A DNA stretch of 56,925 bases, taken from contig NZ_NWSV01000034.1 of assembly GCF_002531935.1 (NCBI RefSeq), positions 1 through 56,925 of the forward strand, written 5' to 3'. Under the pieces are notes generated by a model. It was not told where the DNA came from. It made no database searches and saw only the letters and a program-made list of their open reading frames with translations. How positions within the stretch are numbered: the first letter of the stretch is position 1; every line of letters starts with the position of its first letter. The stretch is from Rhizobium chutanense. Lineage in GTDB: Bacteria > Pseudomonadota > Alphaproteobacteria > Rhizobiales > Rhizobiaceae. Made by a program: the position numbers and the translations under genes. Below are positions 16,023 to 24,362 of the stretch, piece by piece.

Positions 16023-18602
16023 ATGGTTAGCATTACGATCGATGGACAAACGCTGGAAGTTGAAGCTGGCTCGACAGTGCTGCAGGCCGCCCGGCGTTTG
16101 GGCATCGATATCCCGACCTTCTGCTATCTGAAGCGTCTGCCGCCGCTGGCCTCCTGCCGCATGTGCCTGGTGGAGATCGAGGGGCAGCGGCGGCTGCAGC
16201 CGTCCTGCGCCACCGCCGTCACCGAGGGAATGGTGGTGCGCGCGAACACGGCTCTGATCGAGGAAACGCGCTCTTCCATGCTCGATATGCTGCTCGCCAA
16301 CCACCCCCTCGACTGTCCGATCTGCGACAAGGGCGGCGAATGCGAGCTTCAGAACATGGTGATGGCCTATGGGCCTCGCGAAAGCCGATTCCGTGATGAC
16401 AAGCGTGTGTTCCACTCCGAGGACATCCGTCTGAGCCCGGTCATCATCATGAACGTCAACCGCTGCATCCAGTGCCAGCGCTGTGTCCGGATGTGTGAGG
16501 AGGTCGTCGGCGCGGTCGCCCTCGGCACTATCGAAAAAGGCATGGATACCGCCGTCACCGGCTTCGAGGGCAGTCTCGCGAGTTGTGACCAGTGCGGCAA
16601 TTGCGTCGAGGTCTGCCCGGTCGGCGCGCTGATGAGCTTCCCCTATCGCTACAAGGCGCGGCCCTGGGATCTCACCGAGACCGACACGGTCTGTCCGCAT
16701 TGTGGCACCGGTTGCCAGCTGACGGTGGGCACACGCAAGGGCGAGTTCATGCGGGTGCGCTCGAAATGGGACGAGGGGGTCAACCGCGAAACGCTCTGCG
16801 TTCGGGGACGCTTCGGCCTCGATTTCGTCGCGAGCCGGGACCGGATCAAGCGACCGATGATCCGTCGTGATGGCGCCCTGGTTCCAGTTTCCTGGGATGA
16901 GGCCGGGGACTATCTGCGCCAGCGGCTATCGGCCGTCGAGGGCAAGGCTGCCGCCGGGCTGGCCTCGCCTCGCCTCCCCAACGAGGTGCTCTATCAGTTT
17001 CAGAAGCTGATGCGGACGGCATTCCGGACCAACAACATTGATTGCTCGTCACGCTGGTCCACGCCCTTCGATACGCTCGGCCCGCTACTGGCAGGCTTCC
17101 ACAGCCGCGCACCGCTGGACGAAGTGATCGGCAACGACTGCGTGCTCGTCATCGGCGGCAACGTCACCGAGGAGAACCCGGTTACCGAATACCTGCTGCG
17201 GGACAGCGTGCGGCGGCGGCAGACCGGATTGCTCATGCTCTCGGCGCGGCCATCCCGTCTGGATGCCGAGGCCCGGGTGGTGGTTCGCGTGCTGCCGGGC
17301 GGAGAAGCGGCAAGCCTTGCGGCGGTGGTGGCCGGTCTGGTAGCGGCAGTCGGTCAGGCCTTGCCGGGCGACGTTCTTGCGGGCATCGACGCGACAATCG
17401 GAAAGCCGGCGGTGGAAACCGGCATTGACGGGCCGGATCGTCTGGCCGCGGCGCTCAAGGAAGGCCGCAGCATCACCGTGCTTGTCAGCGTCGACCTGCT
17501 GAGATCCCCCGAAGCGCGCGCAACGCTGCAGCAGATCAACAACCTGCTGCAGGTTCTGCGCTTGCTCGGCAAGGACCTGGCGATGCAGTTCCTCTTCGAC
17601 CGTGCCAACCAGATGGGCGCTTGGGACATGGGAGTTCTGCCGGCGGCTCTGCCGGGGATGCGGGCGGTCGCCGACGATGTAGCGCGCATAACTCTTGCGC
17701 GGGCCTGGGGCGCCGAAATCCCGTCCGAACCCGGCGCGGATCTCGACGCCATTCTGGAACTCTGCGTCGGCGGGCGGATGGGTGCTCTCTACATCGTCGG
17801 AACCGACCCCCTGATCGCCTATCCCGATCGAGATTTCGTGACGCGGGCGCTTGGCGCCGTCGATCTCCTGATCGTGCAGGACGCCTTCCTCACGGATACG
17901 GCGGGCCTTGCCGAGGTCGTCCTGCCCGCGGCAGGTTACGGCGAGGAAACCGGCACGTTCACCAACAACGAGGGCCGGACCCAGAAGGTCCGCAAATTCC
18001 ACGAACCCGCCTTCGAGGCGCGAGGCAATCTGGCGATCTTCGACTTCGTTGCGGCGCTTCGCAACCAGGCACTGCGGCCGTCGACGCAAGGCGAAATTTT
18101 CGACGAGATTGCCCGGCTGGTTCCGGCCTATCAGGGATTGACGCAGGGCGGACTTGGCGCCGACGGCGCATTTACCAAGGCGGTATCGACGCCGCCTCTA
18201 GCTAGGTTCTTTGCGCCGCCGCCGGTCCCGGCAGCCGCCGACCGGCTCATGCTGATCATCGGCGACTGCCTGTTCCACAACGGATATCTTTCCGAACGGT
18301 CGGACATCCTGAACACGGTCGCCAATGATCCCTATGTCGCGATGAGCGCAAGGGATACCGCGCTGCTCGGCCTTTCGGATGGCGATCAGGTCATTGTGCG
18401 TTCCGCCCAGGGCGAACTGACGGCGCAGCTCAAGGTCGACAGGCGGTTTCCCAAGGGCCTCGTCTTCGTTCCGGAAAACTATAGAGCCTTGCGTCTCAAC
18501 GGCCTGATGCGGCGGGGCGAATACCCATGCCCGGTGGAGGTCCAGAAGGTGCATGCCACTCCTGAGGTCGACCGCACGAGCCGGATCTGGCGTGGGGTCT
18601 GA
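16023..18602 (+). CDS. nuoG: NADH-quinone oxidoreductase subunit G, with N7-type cluster motif
   Basis: An 859-residue 75-kDa subunit. The N-terminal ferredoxin domain has CYLKRLPPLASCRMC and a later PSC; HPLDCPICDKGGECELQNM supplies His/Cys ligands of N5; CIQCQRCVRMC with CDQCGNCVEVCP supplies N4. Next comes CPHCGTGC, then 27 residues, then C, exactly the C-x2-C-x3-C-x27-C arrangement of the off-pathway N7 cluster known in E. coli and Thermus. The remainder is a molybdopterin-oxidoreductase-type domain. ATG at 16023 (MVSITIDGQTLEVEAG) matches the family start; an in-frame GTG at 15975 overlapping nuoF is an alternative. Last gene of the plus-strand operon. Confidence 0.94.
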   Translation: MVSITIDGQTLEVEAGSTVLQAARRLGIDIPTFCYLKRLPPLASCRMCLVEIEGQRRLQPSCATAVTEGMVVRANTALIEETRSSMLDMLLANHPLDCPICDKGGECELQNMVMAYGPRESRFRDDKRVFHSEDIRLSPVIIMNVNRCIQCQRCVRMCEEVVGAVALGTIEKGMDTAVTGFEGSLASCDQCGNCVEVCPVGALMSFPYRYKARPWDLTETDTVCPHCGTGCQLTVGTRKGEFMRVRSKWDEGVNRETLCVRGRFGLDFVASRDRIKRPMIRRDGALVPVSWDEAGDYLRQRLSAVEGKAAAGLASPRLPNEVLYQFQKLMRTAFRTNNIDCSSRWSTPFDTLGPLLAGFHSRAPLDEVIGNDCVLVIGGNVTEENPVTEYLLRDSVRRRQTGLLMLSARPSRLDAEARVVVRVLPGGEAASLAAVVAGLVAAVGQALPGDVLAGIDATIGKPAVETGIDGPDRLAAALKEGRSITVLVSVDLLRSPEARATLQQINNLLQVLRLLGKDLAMQFLFDRANQMGAWDMGVLPAALPGMRAVADDVARITLARAWGAEIPSEPGADLDAILELCVGGRMGALYIVGTDPLIAYPDRDFVTRALGAVDLLIVQDAFLTDTAGLAEVVLPAAGYGEETGTFTNNEGRTQKVRKFHEPAFEARGNLAIFDFVAALRNQALRPSTQGEIFDEIARLVPAYQGLTQGGLGADGAFTKAVSTPPLARFFAPPPVPAAADRLMLIIGDCLFHNGYLSERSDILNTVANDPYVAMSARDTALLGLSDGDQVIVRSAQGELTAQLKVDRRFPKGLVFVPENYRALRLNGLMRRGEYPCPVEVQKVHATPEVDRTSRIWRGV

Positions 18603-18612
18603 AGATTTGGGG

Positions 18613-18635
18613 CCGGGGCGCCGCAGGCCCCGGCA
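18613..18635. terminator. Hairpin between convergent nuoG and CBS genes
   Basis: GCCGGGGC (18613-18620) pairs with GCCCCGGC (18628-18635) across a 7-base loop. It lies 10 bases after the nuoG stop and 26 bases before the stop of the opposing CBS gene, so it could serve both transcripts. No T-run follows on plus. Confidence 0.5.
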
Positions 18636-18660
18636 CGCTATCCCAACCAGCGTCCTTATG

Positions 18661-19101
18661 TCAGTGATACCTGGTCCCGCAGATGTAATCCTGCAGATCC
18701 TGCTCTGTGCGCTGCGCTTCGTCGAGCCTGTGTTTAACCACGTCACCGATACTGACCACGCCGACAACGTCGCCTCCATCCATGACCAGCACATGACGCG
18801 TACGCCGCTGGGTCATGATCCCCATCGCGACGGGTAGCAAATCCCGTGTCGAACAGGTCGCCACATTGCGGTTCATGACATCCGCCACCCGCATCATCGC
18901 CGCCTCGGCCCCGTATTCCGCCACCGCATTGCAGCAATCCCGCTCCGATAGCGAGCCCAGGTATTCATCGTTCGATTGGCTGACGACGACGAAGCCGATA
19001 TTGTTGTCGCGAAACAGCCTCAAGACTTCCACCATCGTCTGATCGGGAGCGACCGTGATGACACCTGCACCCTTGTTCTTCATGATTTCGCCGACAAGCA
19101 T
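18661..19101 (-). CDS. CBS-domain-pair protein
   Basis: A 146-residue soluble protein made of two CBS motifs: MLVGEIMKNKGAGVITVAPD through YLGSLSERDCC (residues about 1-60) and VADVMNRNVATCSTRDLLPV through DVVGVVSIGDVVKHRLDE (about 72-130). Such pairs bind adenine nucleotides or NADH-like ligands and gate partner activity. It is the last gene of the minus-strand group nuoH-nuoI-CBS, 45 bases after nuoI, which suggests energy-state sensing linked to this complex I; that role is inference. No catalytic domain is present. Confidence 0.9.
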   Translation of the reverse strand: MLVGEIMKNKGAGVITVAPDQTMVEVLRLFRDNNIGFVVVSQSNDEYLGSLSERDCCNAVAEYGAEAAMMRVADVMNRNVATCSTRDLLPVAMGIMTQRRTRHVLVMDGGDVVGVVSIGDVVKHRLDEAQRTEQDLQDYICGTRYH

Positions 19102-19146
19102 CTGAGCCTCCTGTCTGCACGCTCCGGCTTCACGGATGGCGCGCGT

Positions 19147-19713
19147 TCACGTTCGCCGGATATTCCGCCACCAGTTGTAGCCCTTCGTCTCTTTCGTCTC
19201 GACGAGCACGTCCTTCATTGTATTCAGGCGCGCGGCAACCACGCCGCCGCCGGTTGCCGCCTTGCCCGGCTTGGCGAGCAGGTCGTCGCGCCCGATCACC
19301 AGGTCACGCGAGGAAAAGCTCGAAAATTCGTACTGCTGGCCAAGCGCGATTGCATCCGCTGGGCAGGCGTCCTCGCACAGCCCGCAGAACAGGCAGCGAG
19401 CCGTGTCGATCTCGAATTTGGCCGGGTGCCGGTTGCCTTTCGCGTCCTCGTAGGGGACGACTTCGATGCAGTCGCAGGGACAGATCCGCGCGCAGAGTTC
19501 GCAGGCCACGCACTTGATCTCGCCCTCTTCATCGCGCTTGAGGAAGTGATGCCCGCGATAGCGTGAGTAGGGCAGCCACTTTTCCTTGTCCGGATACTGC
19601 ATGGTGACGGTTTTGGAGAACAGGTAGCCGAAGGTCAGAGCCAACGCATTCACCAGATCGGCGAAGAATGTCCAGCCAATCCATGTTCCTACTCTGTCCT
19701 GCGCGCGCGACAT
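19147..19713 (-). CDS. nuoI: NADH-quinone oxidoreductase subunit I
   Basis: A 188-residue ferredoxin-like subunit with two 4Fe-4S clusters (N6a, N6b) linking the peripheral chain to N2. Ligand sets: CVACELCARICPCDCIEV and CLFCGLCEDACPADAIAL. RGHHFLKRDEEGEIKCVACE is typical. The N-terminus holds an amphipathic/hydrophobic segment (WIGWTFFADLVNALALTFGY). It lies 10 bases downstream of nuoH on minus, separated from the rest of the nuo genes by orientation. Confidence 0.95.
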   Translation of the reverse strand: MSRAQDRVGTWIGWTFFADLVNALALTFGYLFSKTVTMQYPDKEKWLPYSRYRGHHFLKRDEEGEIKCVACELCARICPCDCIEVVPYEDAKGNRHPAKFEIDTARCLFCGLCEDACPADAIALGQQYEFSSFSSRDLVIGRDDLLAKPGKAATGGGVVAARLNTMKDVLVETKETKGYNWWRNIRRT

Positions 19714-19723
19714 TGCCGCCTCG

Positions 19724-20746
19724 CTACGGAGCCGCTGCGGCCCCTAAAAGTACACCGGTTATAATTATGTTCGCCATCGACAGAGGAAGCAAGACTTTCC
19801 ATCCGATCGCCATCAGTTGGTCGTAGCGGTAGCGGGGGAAAGTGAAGCGGAACCAGATAAACACATAGACGAAGAATGCGACCTTGAGCACGAACCAGAG
19901 GAGTGGTGGCAAGGGGATCAGGACACCGTTCCAGCCGCCGAAAAACAGGATTACCACCAGGACCGACACCAGCAACACGATGGCATATTCGCTGACCATG
20001 AAAAACGCAAAGCGGATACCGCTGTATTCGGTATGGAAGCCAGCCCCCAGGTCGCCTTCCGCCTCCGAAAGATCGAAGGGAATACGCTGCGCTTCGGCCA
20101 ATCCGGCGACGAAGAACACGAAGAAGCCGACCGGTTGGTAGACGATGTTCCAGACATCGGATTGAGCCCGCACGATGTCGAGCAGGCTCATGGATTGCGC
20201 CAACATGACCACCCCGATCACCGCGAATCCCATCGGGATCTCGTAGCTGATCATCTGCGCACAGGTTCGGAGGCTGCCGAGGACCGCGTATTTGCTGTTG
20301 GCGGCCCAGCCACCGAAGATGACGCCGTAGACCTCGATCCCGATCACCGCAAAGACGAAGAGTAACGCCACATTCATGTTGGAGGCGTAGAGGGTGATCT
20401 CGGCGCCGAGGACCGAGATGCTCTCGCCGAAGGGGATCGCGACGAACACCACAAAGGGCGGGGCGAGCGCCAGGATGGGCGCCAGTTTGAACAGGAAGCG
20501 ATCGGCCTCGGCCGGGATGTGGTCCTCTTTGGTTAAGAGCTTTATTCCGTCCGCCATCGGCTGCAACAGCCCGTGCCACCCGACACGCATCGGCCCCATC
20601 CGCTGCTGGATATGCCCGGCGACCTTGCGCTCCAGCCAGGTTAGCGGCAACGGCAGCAGCAGCAGGATCGCAATCAGAAACGCGACCTTGAAGGCAATCA
20701 GGCCAAGGGCGACGATAAGTTCCATGATCCGCGGCCACTTATTCAT
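19724..20746 (-). CDS. nuoH: NADH-quinone oxidoreductase subunit H
   Basis: A 340-residue, eight-helix membrane subunit that forms the quinone chamber entrance. ERKVAGHIQQRMGPMRVGWH, DGIKLLTKEDHIPAEADRFL and the acidic loop EAQRIPFDLSEAEGDL followed by GAGFHTEYSGIRF are diagnostic. The length is normal. It starts the minus-strand group nuoH-nuoI-CBS. With NuoI, this completes a 14-subunit set if the two extra antiporter-type proteins are counted as L and an additional pump. Confidence 0.95.
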   Translation of the reverse strand: MNKWPRIMELIVALGLIAFKVAFLIAILLLLPLPLTWLERKVAGHIQQRMGPMRVGWHGLLQPMADGIKLLTKEDHIPAEADRFLFKLAPILALAPPFVVFVAIPFGESISVLGAEITLYASNMNVALLFVFAVIGIEVYGVIFGGWAANSKYAVLGSLRTCAQMISYEIPMGFAVIGVVMLAQSMSLLDIVRAQSDVWNIVYQPVGFFVFFVAGLAEAQRIPFDLSEAEGDLGAGFHTEYSGIRFAFFMVSEYAIVLLVSVLVVILFFGGWNGVLIPLPPLLWFVLKVAFFVYVFIWFRFTFPRYRYDQLMAIGWKVLLPLSMANIIITGVLLGAAAAP

Positions 20747-20837
20747 CGGGTTGAAGCGCGCGACCGGACTATGGCTCCAGCTATAGACCGAGCACTTTGC
20801 GCAACCGTCAGGCTAGATGGTACAACGGCGACGCACC

Positions 20838-21026
20838 TCATACAATGCCATCACAATTATGTCGTCGCTGGCGATGATGTGTCCGGCGCAGGGCTTTGGC
20901 CCCAGACCTTGCCTCTTTGGCAGCCTGACCAGCAATGGTATCGCGGCGGGTCCGGACGATCTCATCGAGAACAGAGCCGCTCCCCCGCTCAAGGAGCATC
21001 TCCTCGACCAGCCGCAGGCTAGCTGA
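20838..21026 (-). pseudogene. Possible IS6-family transposase remnant
   Basis: A 62-codon minus-strand frame without a start begins SASLRLVEEMLLERGSGSVL and later has GAKALRR. The SLRLVEEMLLERG string resembles the conserved helix of IS6-type transposases (LSLRDVEELLAERG), and the following residues align loosely with the VSYETIRRW region. Catalytic DDE residues and terminal repeats are absent. In-frame stops lie upstream. This is a weak assignment made from memory of the family. Confidence 0.3.
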
Positions 21027-21134
21027 TGGCGGGGTCGCTCATTCCCACCGCATAATCCGCCAACCATTAAGCCAACGACAACGGGACATCACCCCCAATC
21101 ACGTGCGCCCAAAGAAATTGTGTATCCTTCAAAT

Positions 21135-21165
21135 AATTATTGTGTACGTAATGTACACAATAATT
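21135..21165. promoter_or_regulatory. Perfect 13-bp inverted repeat, likely operator of the GntR/betaine operon
   Basis: AATTATTGTGTAC (21135-21147) and GTACACAATAATT (21153-21165) are exact reverse complements around a 5-base spacer GTAAT. The site lies 62 bases upstream of the GntR start, with the TTGTGTAC...GTACACAA core typical of GntR/FCD operators. I read it as the autoregulatory operator of the gene that follows and of its operon. An RNA hairpin is the alternative, but no T-run follows. Confidence 0.7.
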
Positions 21166-21227
21166 GACTCCTCACGAAAGACATGCCATCTTCACGGTGT
21201 AGAGCAACACATGGCGGGAGATCGACG

Positions 21228-21944
21228 ATGGCGAAGACACCGAAGAGCAATCTCTACGAAGACCTGAAACGCCAGATTCTGACGATGGAGCTGGATCCGG
21301 ACGCCGATCTGGACGAGGCCAGTCTGAGTGAAAGATACGGGCTTTCACGGACGCCGGTGCGCGACATATTCCGCCGCCTTGCCGGCGAGGGTTATATCGA
21401 CATCCGTGAGAACAGGGGTGCGCGGGTCATCCCGATGAACCACTCCACGCTGCGGAATTTCTTTCTTGTCGCCCCGATGATCTATGCGGCGATCGGCCGT
21501 CTCGCGGTGCAGAACTTCAAGCCCGCCCAGCTGTCGGACCTGAAGCAGACGCAGGAGCGGTTTCGTACCGCCAGCCAGAGCATGGACGCCCTTGCGATGG
21601 TTCTCGAGAACAATCGCTTTCACGAAATCTTCGGCGAGATGTCGGGCAACGTCTACATGCAGCCGAGCCTCGGCCGGCTGCTCATCGACCACGCGCGCAT
21701 CGGTCACACGTTTTTTCGGCCGAGAAACGAGGATATGAGGCGGCGGCTTCAACTGGCCGTCGACCATCATGACGGCTTTATCGCAGCGCTCGCCGCTCAC
21801 GACGAGGATGCCGTCGTCGATCTCGTTTTCGAACATTGGGAATTGTCTCGCGAGAACATGGAGATGTTCATCGCTCCGCAGGGCCTCAAGGCGGACGCCT
21901 TCGTGGGCGGTCCAGCCACGCAAATATTGGAGAAGTCATCGTGA
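21228..21944 (+). CDS. GntR-family transcriptional regulator (FCD-type)
   Basis: A 238-residue regulator: winged helix-turn-helix at residues about 5-70 (LYEDLKRQILTMELDPDADL; LSERYGLSRTPVRDIFRRLA; GYIDIRENRGARVIPM) and an all-helical FCD ligand domain (about 85-225) with conserved His residues in NNRFHEIFGEMSGN and VDHHDGFIAAL. ATG at 21228 has GGGAG at 21216-21220 and gives the normal N-terminus. Its stop overlaps the GTG start of the next gene, so it is the first gene of the catabolic operon and probably represses it through the palindrome at 21135-21165 until the substrate or an intermediate binds. Confidence 0.92.
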   Translation: MAKTPKSNLYEDLKRQILTMELDPDADLDEASLSERYGLSRTPVRDIFRRLAGEGYIDIRENRGARVIPMNHSTLRNFFLVAPMIYAAIGRLAVQNFKPAQLSDLKQTQERFRTASQSMDALAMVLENNRFHEIFGEMSGNVYMQPSLGRLLIDHARIGHTFFRPRNEDMRRRLQLAVDHHDGFIAALAAHDEDAVVDLVFEHWELSRENMEMFIAPQGLKADAFVGGPATQILEKSS

Positions 21945-22852
21945 AATTTGAGGGGATCTATACACCGGCGGTAACGCCGCTCGACAGGGATGGTCAGATC
22001 GACAAGGCCGGATTTGCCGCCGTGCTCGAGTCGCTGATCGAGGCGGGCGTCCACGGTATCATCGTCGGCGGTTCGACGGGCGAATACTACGCTCAGAGCA
22101 GCCAGGAACGTTTCGAGCTCGGGGCCTATGCGAAGGAGGTCATCGGGACGCGGCTGCCGCTGATTATCGGCACCGGCGCCACGCGGACCGAAGATTCGGT
22201 CGAATACGCCAAGGCGGCGAAGGAAATCGGTGCGGATGTGATCCTGGTGTCGTCGCCGCCCTACGCATTGCCGACCGAACGCGAGAACGCGGTCCATGCG
22301 CTGACCGTCGATCGTGCCGCCAACCTGCCGATCATGCTCTACAACTATCCCGCCCGCATGGGCGTGGTGATGGGCGAGGAGTATTTCTCCCGCGTCGGCA
22401 AGTCGAAGAACGTCGTCGCCATCAAGGAAAGCTCCGGCGACATGGGCAATCTTCACCTGCTCGCCCGGAAATTTCCGCACATTTCGCTGTCCTGCGGCTG
22501 GGACGACCAAGCGCTCGAATTCTTCGCCTGGGGTGCCAAGAGCTGGGTCTGCGCCGGCTCCAACTTCCTGCCGCGCGAACATGTCGCCCTCTATGAGGCC
22601 TGCGTCCTCGAAAAGAACTTCGACAAGGGCCGGGCGATCATGACGGCAATGCTGCCGCTGATGGACTTCCTGGAATGCGGCAAGTTCGTCCAGTCGATCA
22701 AGCACGGCTGCGAGATCATCGGCCTGAAGGCAGGTCCGGTGCGCGCGCCGCTGCGCGGCATGACCTCCGAAGAGAAGAGAACCCTTGAGACTGTCGTCGC
22801 CACTTTGAAGCGCACGGTCGCCCAGATCACGTCGGGAGCCAACCATGCATGA
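21941..22852 (+). CDS. Dihydrodipicolinate synthase (DapA/NAL) family lyase or deaminase
   Basis: A 303-residue class I aldolase-fold enzyme. The GGSTGEYYAQS substrate loop, Tyr136 in LYNYPARMG and the Schiff-base Lys162 in VAIKESSGDMG are in place. Start is GTG at 21941, overlapping the GntR stop and preceded by TTGGAGAAG; translation further upstream would run through the GntR gene. True DapA for lysine is not expected inside a catabolic operon; family members here act as pyrroline-4-hydroxy-2-carboxylate deaminase, keto-sugar-acid dehydratase or aldolases. The neighbours (amine oxidase, aldehyde dehydrogenase, racemase-like) favour the deaminase type, but the substrate is not determined. 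Confidence 0.85.
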   Translation: MKFEGIYTPAVTPLDRDGQIDKAGFAAVLESLIEAGVHGIIVGGSTGEYYAQSSQERFELGAYAKEVIGTRLPLIIGTGATRTEDSVEYAKAAKEIGADVILVSSPPYALPTERENAVHALTVDRAANLPIMLYNYPARMGVVMGEEYFSRVGKSKNVVAIKESSGDMGNLHLLARKFPHISLSCGWDDQALEFFAWGAKSWVCAGSNFLPREHVALYEACVLEKNFDKGRAIMTAMLPLMDFLECGKFVQSIKHGCEIIGLKAGPVRAPLRGMTSEEKRTLETVVATLKRTVAQITSGANHA

Positions 22853-24362
22853 ACCTTTGACCGCCGCCGAATACAAGGCACTCGCCAAAGACCTCCATCT
22901 GCCCACCAACGCCTTCATCGACGGTGCGTACCGTCCGGCGAAGTCGGGCAAGACCTTCAAATCCACCAATCCGGCAACCGGCGAGCTCCTCGCCGAGATC
23001 GCTGCCTGTGATGCAGGCGACGTTGACTACGCCGTCGCCAAGGCCCGTGAAGCCTTCGACGATGGCCGCTGGCGTCAACTGACGCCTGGCGCACGCAAGG
23101 AAACGCTGCTCAAGTTCGCAAAATTGCTGGAGCGCAACCGCCACGAACTTGCCGTTATGGAAAGCCTCGACAGCGGCAAGCCGGTCCGCGAGTGCCAGAC
23201 CGTGGATGTCCCCGACACGATCCACACGATCCGTTGGCATGCCGAGCTGATCGACAAGCTGTACGACAACACGAATTCCGTTGGTCCCAATGCGCTGGCG
23301 ATGGTCGTTCGTGAGCCTATCGGTGTGGTCGCTTGCGTTCTGCCGTGGAACTTCCCGCTGCTGATGCTTGCCTGGAAAATCGCGCCGGCACTCGCTGCGG
23401 GCTGCTCGGTGATCGTCAAGCCCGCCCAGGAAGCCACTCTGACGACATTGCGTGTCGCCGAATTGGCGCTCGAGGCCGGTATCCCGGCAGGCGTTTTCAA
23501 CGTCGTCACCGGTAGCGGCAGGGAAGTCGGCGAACCGCTCGGCCTGCATATGGACGTCGACATGGTCGCATTTACCGGATCGACCCCCACCGGCCGTCGC
23601 TTTCTCCACTATTCTGCCGATTCCAACCTCAAGAAGGTGGTGCTCGAATGTGGCGGCAAGAACCCGGCCGTGGTGCTTGACGACGCTGAAGACCTCGATC
23701 TCGTCGCCGAACAGGTGGTCAACGGCGCCTTCTGGAATATGGGCGAGAATTGCAGCGCATCCTCGCGCCTTATCGTTCACGCCAGCATCAAGGACGAACT
23801 CCTCAAGCGGATCGGCGCCTATATGCGCGAGTGGAAGACCGGCGATCCGCTCGATCCGGAAAACCGTATCGGTGCGCTCGTCAGCAAGAGCCATTTCGAA
23901 AAGGTGAGGTCGTTCCTCGACGACGTGAAGAGCGAGAAGCTTTCGGTGGCCTTCGGCGGGCAAACCCAGGACGGCGTCTTTATCGAACCCACGGTCGTTG
24001 ACGGTGTCACACCTGCCAGCCGCCTCTTCAAGGAGGAGATTTTCGGGCCGATCCTGTCGGTAACGACATTCGAGACCCTCTCCGAAGCCGTCGCTCTGGC
24101 CAACGATACCAATTACGGCCTGACGGCGTCGGTCTACACGGGCAGCCTGCGCAACGCGATCCGGGTGTCGCGGGACATCCGTGCGGGTCTGGTCACCGTC
24201 AACTGCTTCGGTGAAGGCGATGCGAGCACGCCCTTCGGCGGCTACAAGGAGTCCGGTTTCGGCGGCCGCGACAAGTCGATCTTTGCCCACGACAATTACT
24301 GCGAGCTCAAGACCATCTGGATCGACGTCTCGGAACGTTCGGTGGACGAGACGATCCGATGA
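22845..24362 (+). CDS. NAD(P)-dependent aldehyde dehydrogenase (PuuC/betaine-aldehyde-like)
   Basis: A 505-residue aldehyde dehydrogenase with PWNFPLLMLAWKIAPALAAG, the catalytic general base Glu268 in LECGGKNPAVV and nucleophile Cys303 in GENCSASSRL, plus the C-terminal FGGYKESGFGGRDKS. Similarity by eye is highest to gamma-glutamyl-aminobutyraldehyde dehydrogenases (PuuC/AldH) and betaine-aldehyde types. It overlaps the preceding lyase by 8 bases and the next oxidase by 4, so the four genes are one transcript. It probably oxidises an amino-aldehyde or semialdehyde released by the oxidase/lyase steps. Confidence 0.92.
   Translation: MHEPLTAAEYKALAKDLHLPTNAFIDGAYRPAKSGKTFKSTNPATGELLAEIAACDAGDVDYAVAKAREAFDDGRWRQLTPGARKETLLKFAKLLERNRHELAVMESLDSGKPVRECQTVDVPDTIHTIRWHAELIDKLYDNTNSVGPNALAMVVREPIGVVACVLPWNFPLLMLAWKIAPALAAGCSVIVKPAQEATLTTLRVAELALEAGIPAGVFNVVTGSGREVGEPLGLHMDVDMVAFTGSTPTGRRFLHYSADSNLKKVVLECGGKNPAVVLDDAEDLDLVAEQVVNGAFWNMGENCSASSRLIVHASIKDELLKRIGAYMREWKTGDPLDPENRIGALVSKSHFEKVRSFLDDVKSEKLSVAFGGQTQDGVFIEPTVVDGVTPASRLFKEEIFGPILSVTTFETLSEAVALANDTNYGLTASVYTGSLRNAIRVSRDIRAGLVTVNCFGEGDASTPFGGYKESGFGGRDKSIFAHDNYCELKTIWIDVSERSVDETIR

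Larger units (their letters stand above)
20747..21227. other. 481-base gene-poor stretch between nuoH and the GntR gene
   Basis: No intact gene is visible. It should carry the nuoH promoter (minus) and the GntR promoter (plus). It holds a 62-codon minus-strand open frame resembling IS6-family transposase and a perfect palindrome at 21135-21165, annotated separately. Local composition becomes AT-rich around 21110-21170, unlike the flanks. Confidence 0.7.

Noticed and set aside
20813..21067. 84-codon minus-strand frame in the nuoH-GntR gap
   Set aside because: It is in another frame than the transposase-like one, has no family likeness and no ribosome site.
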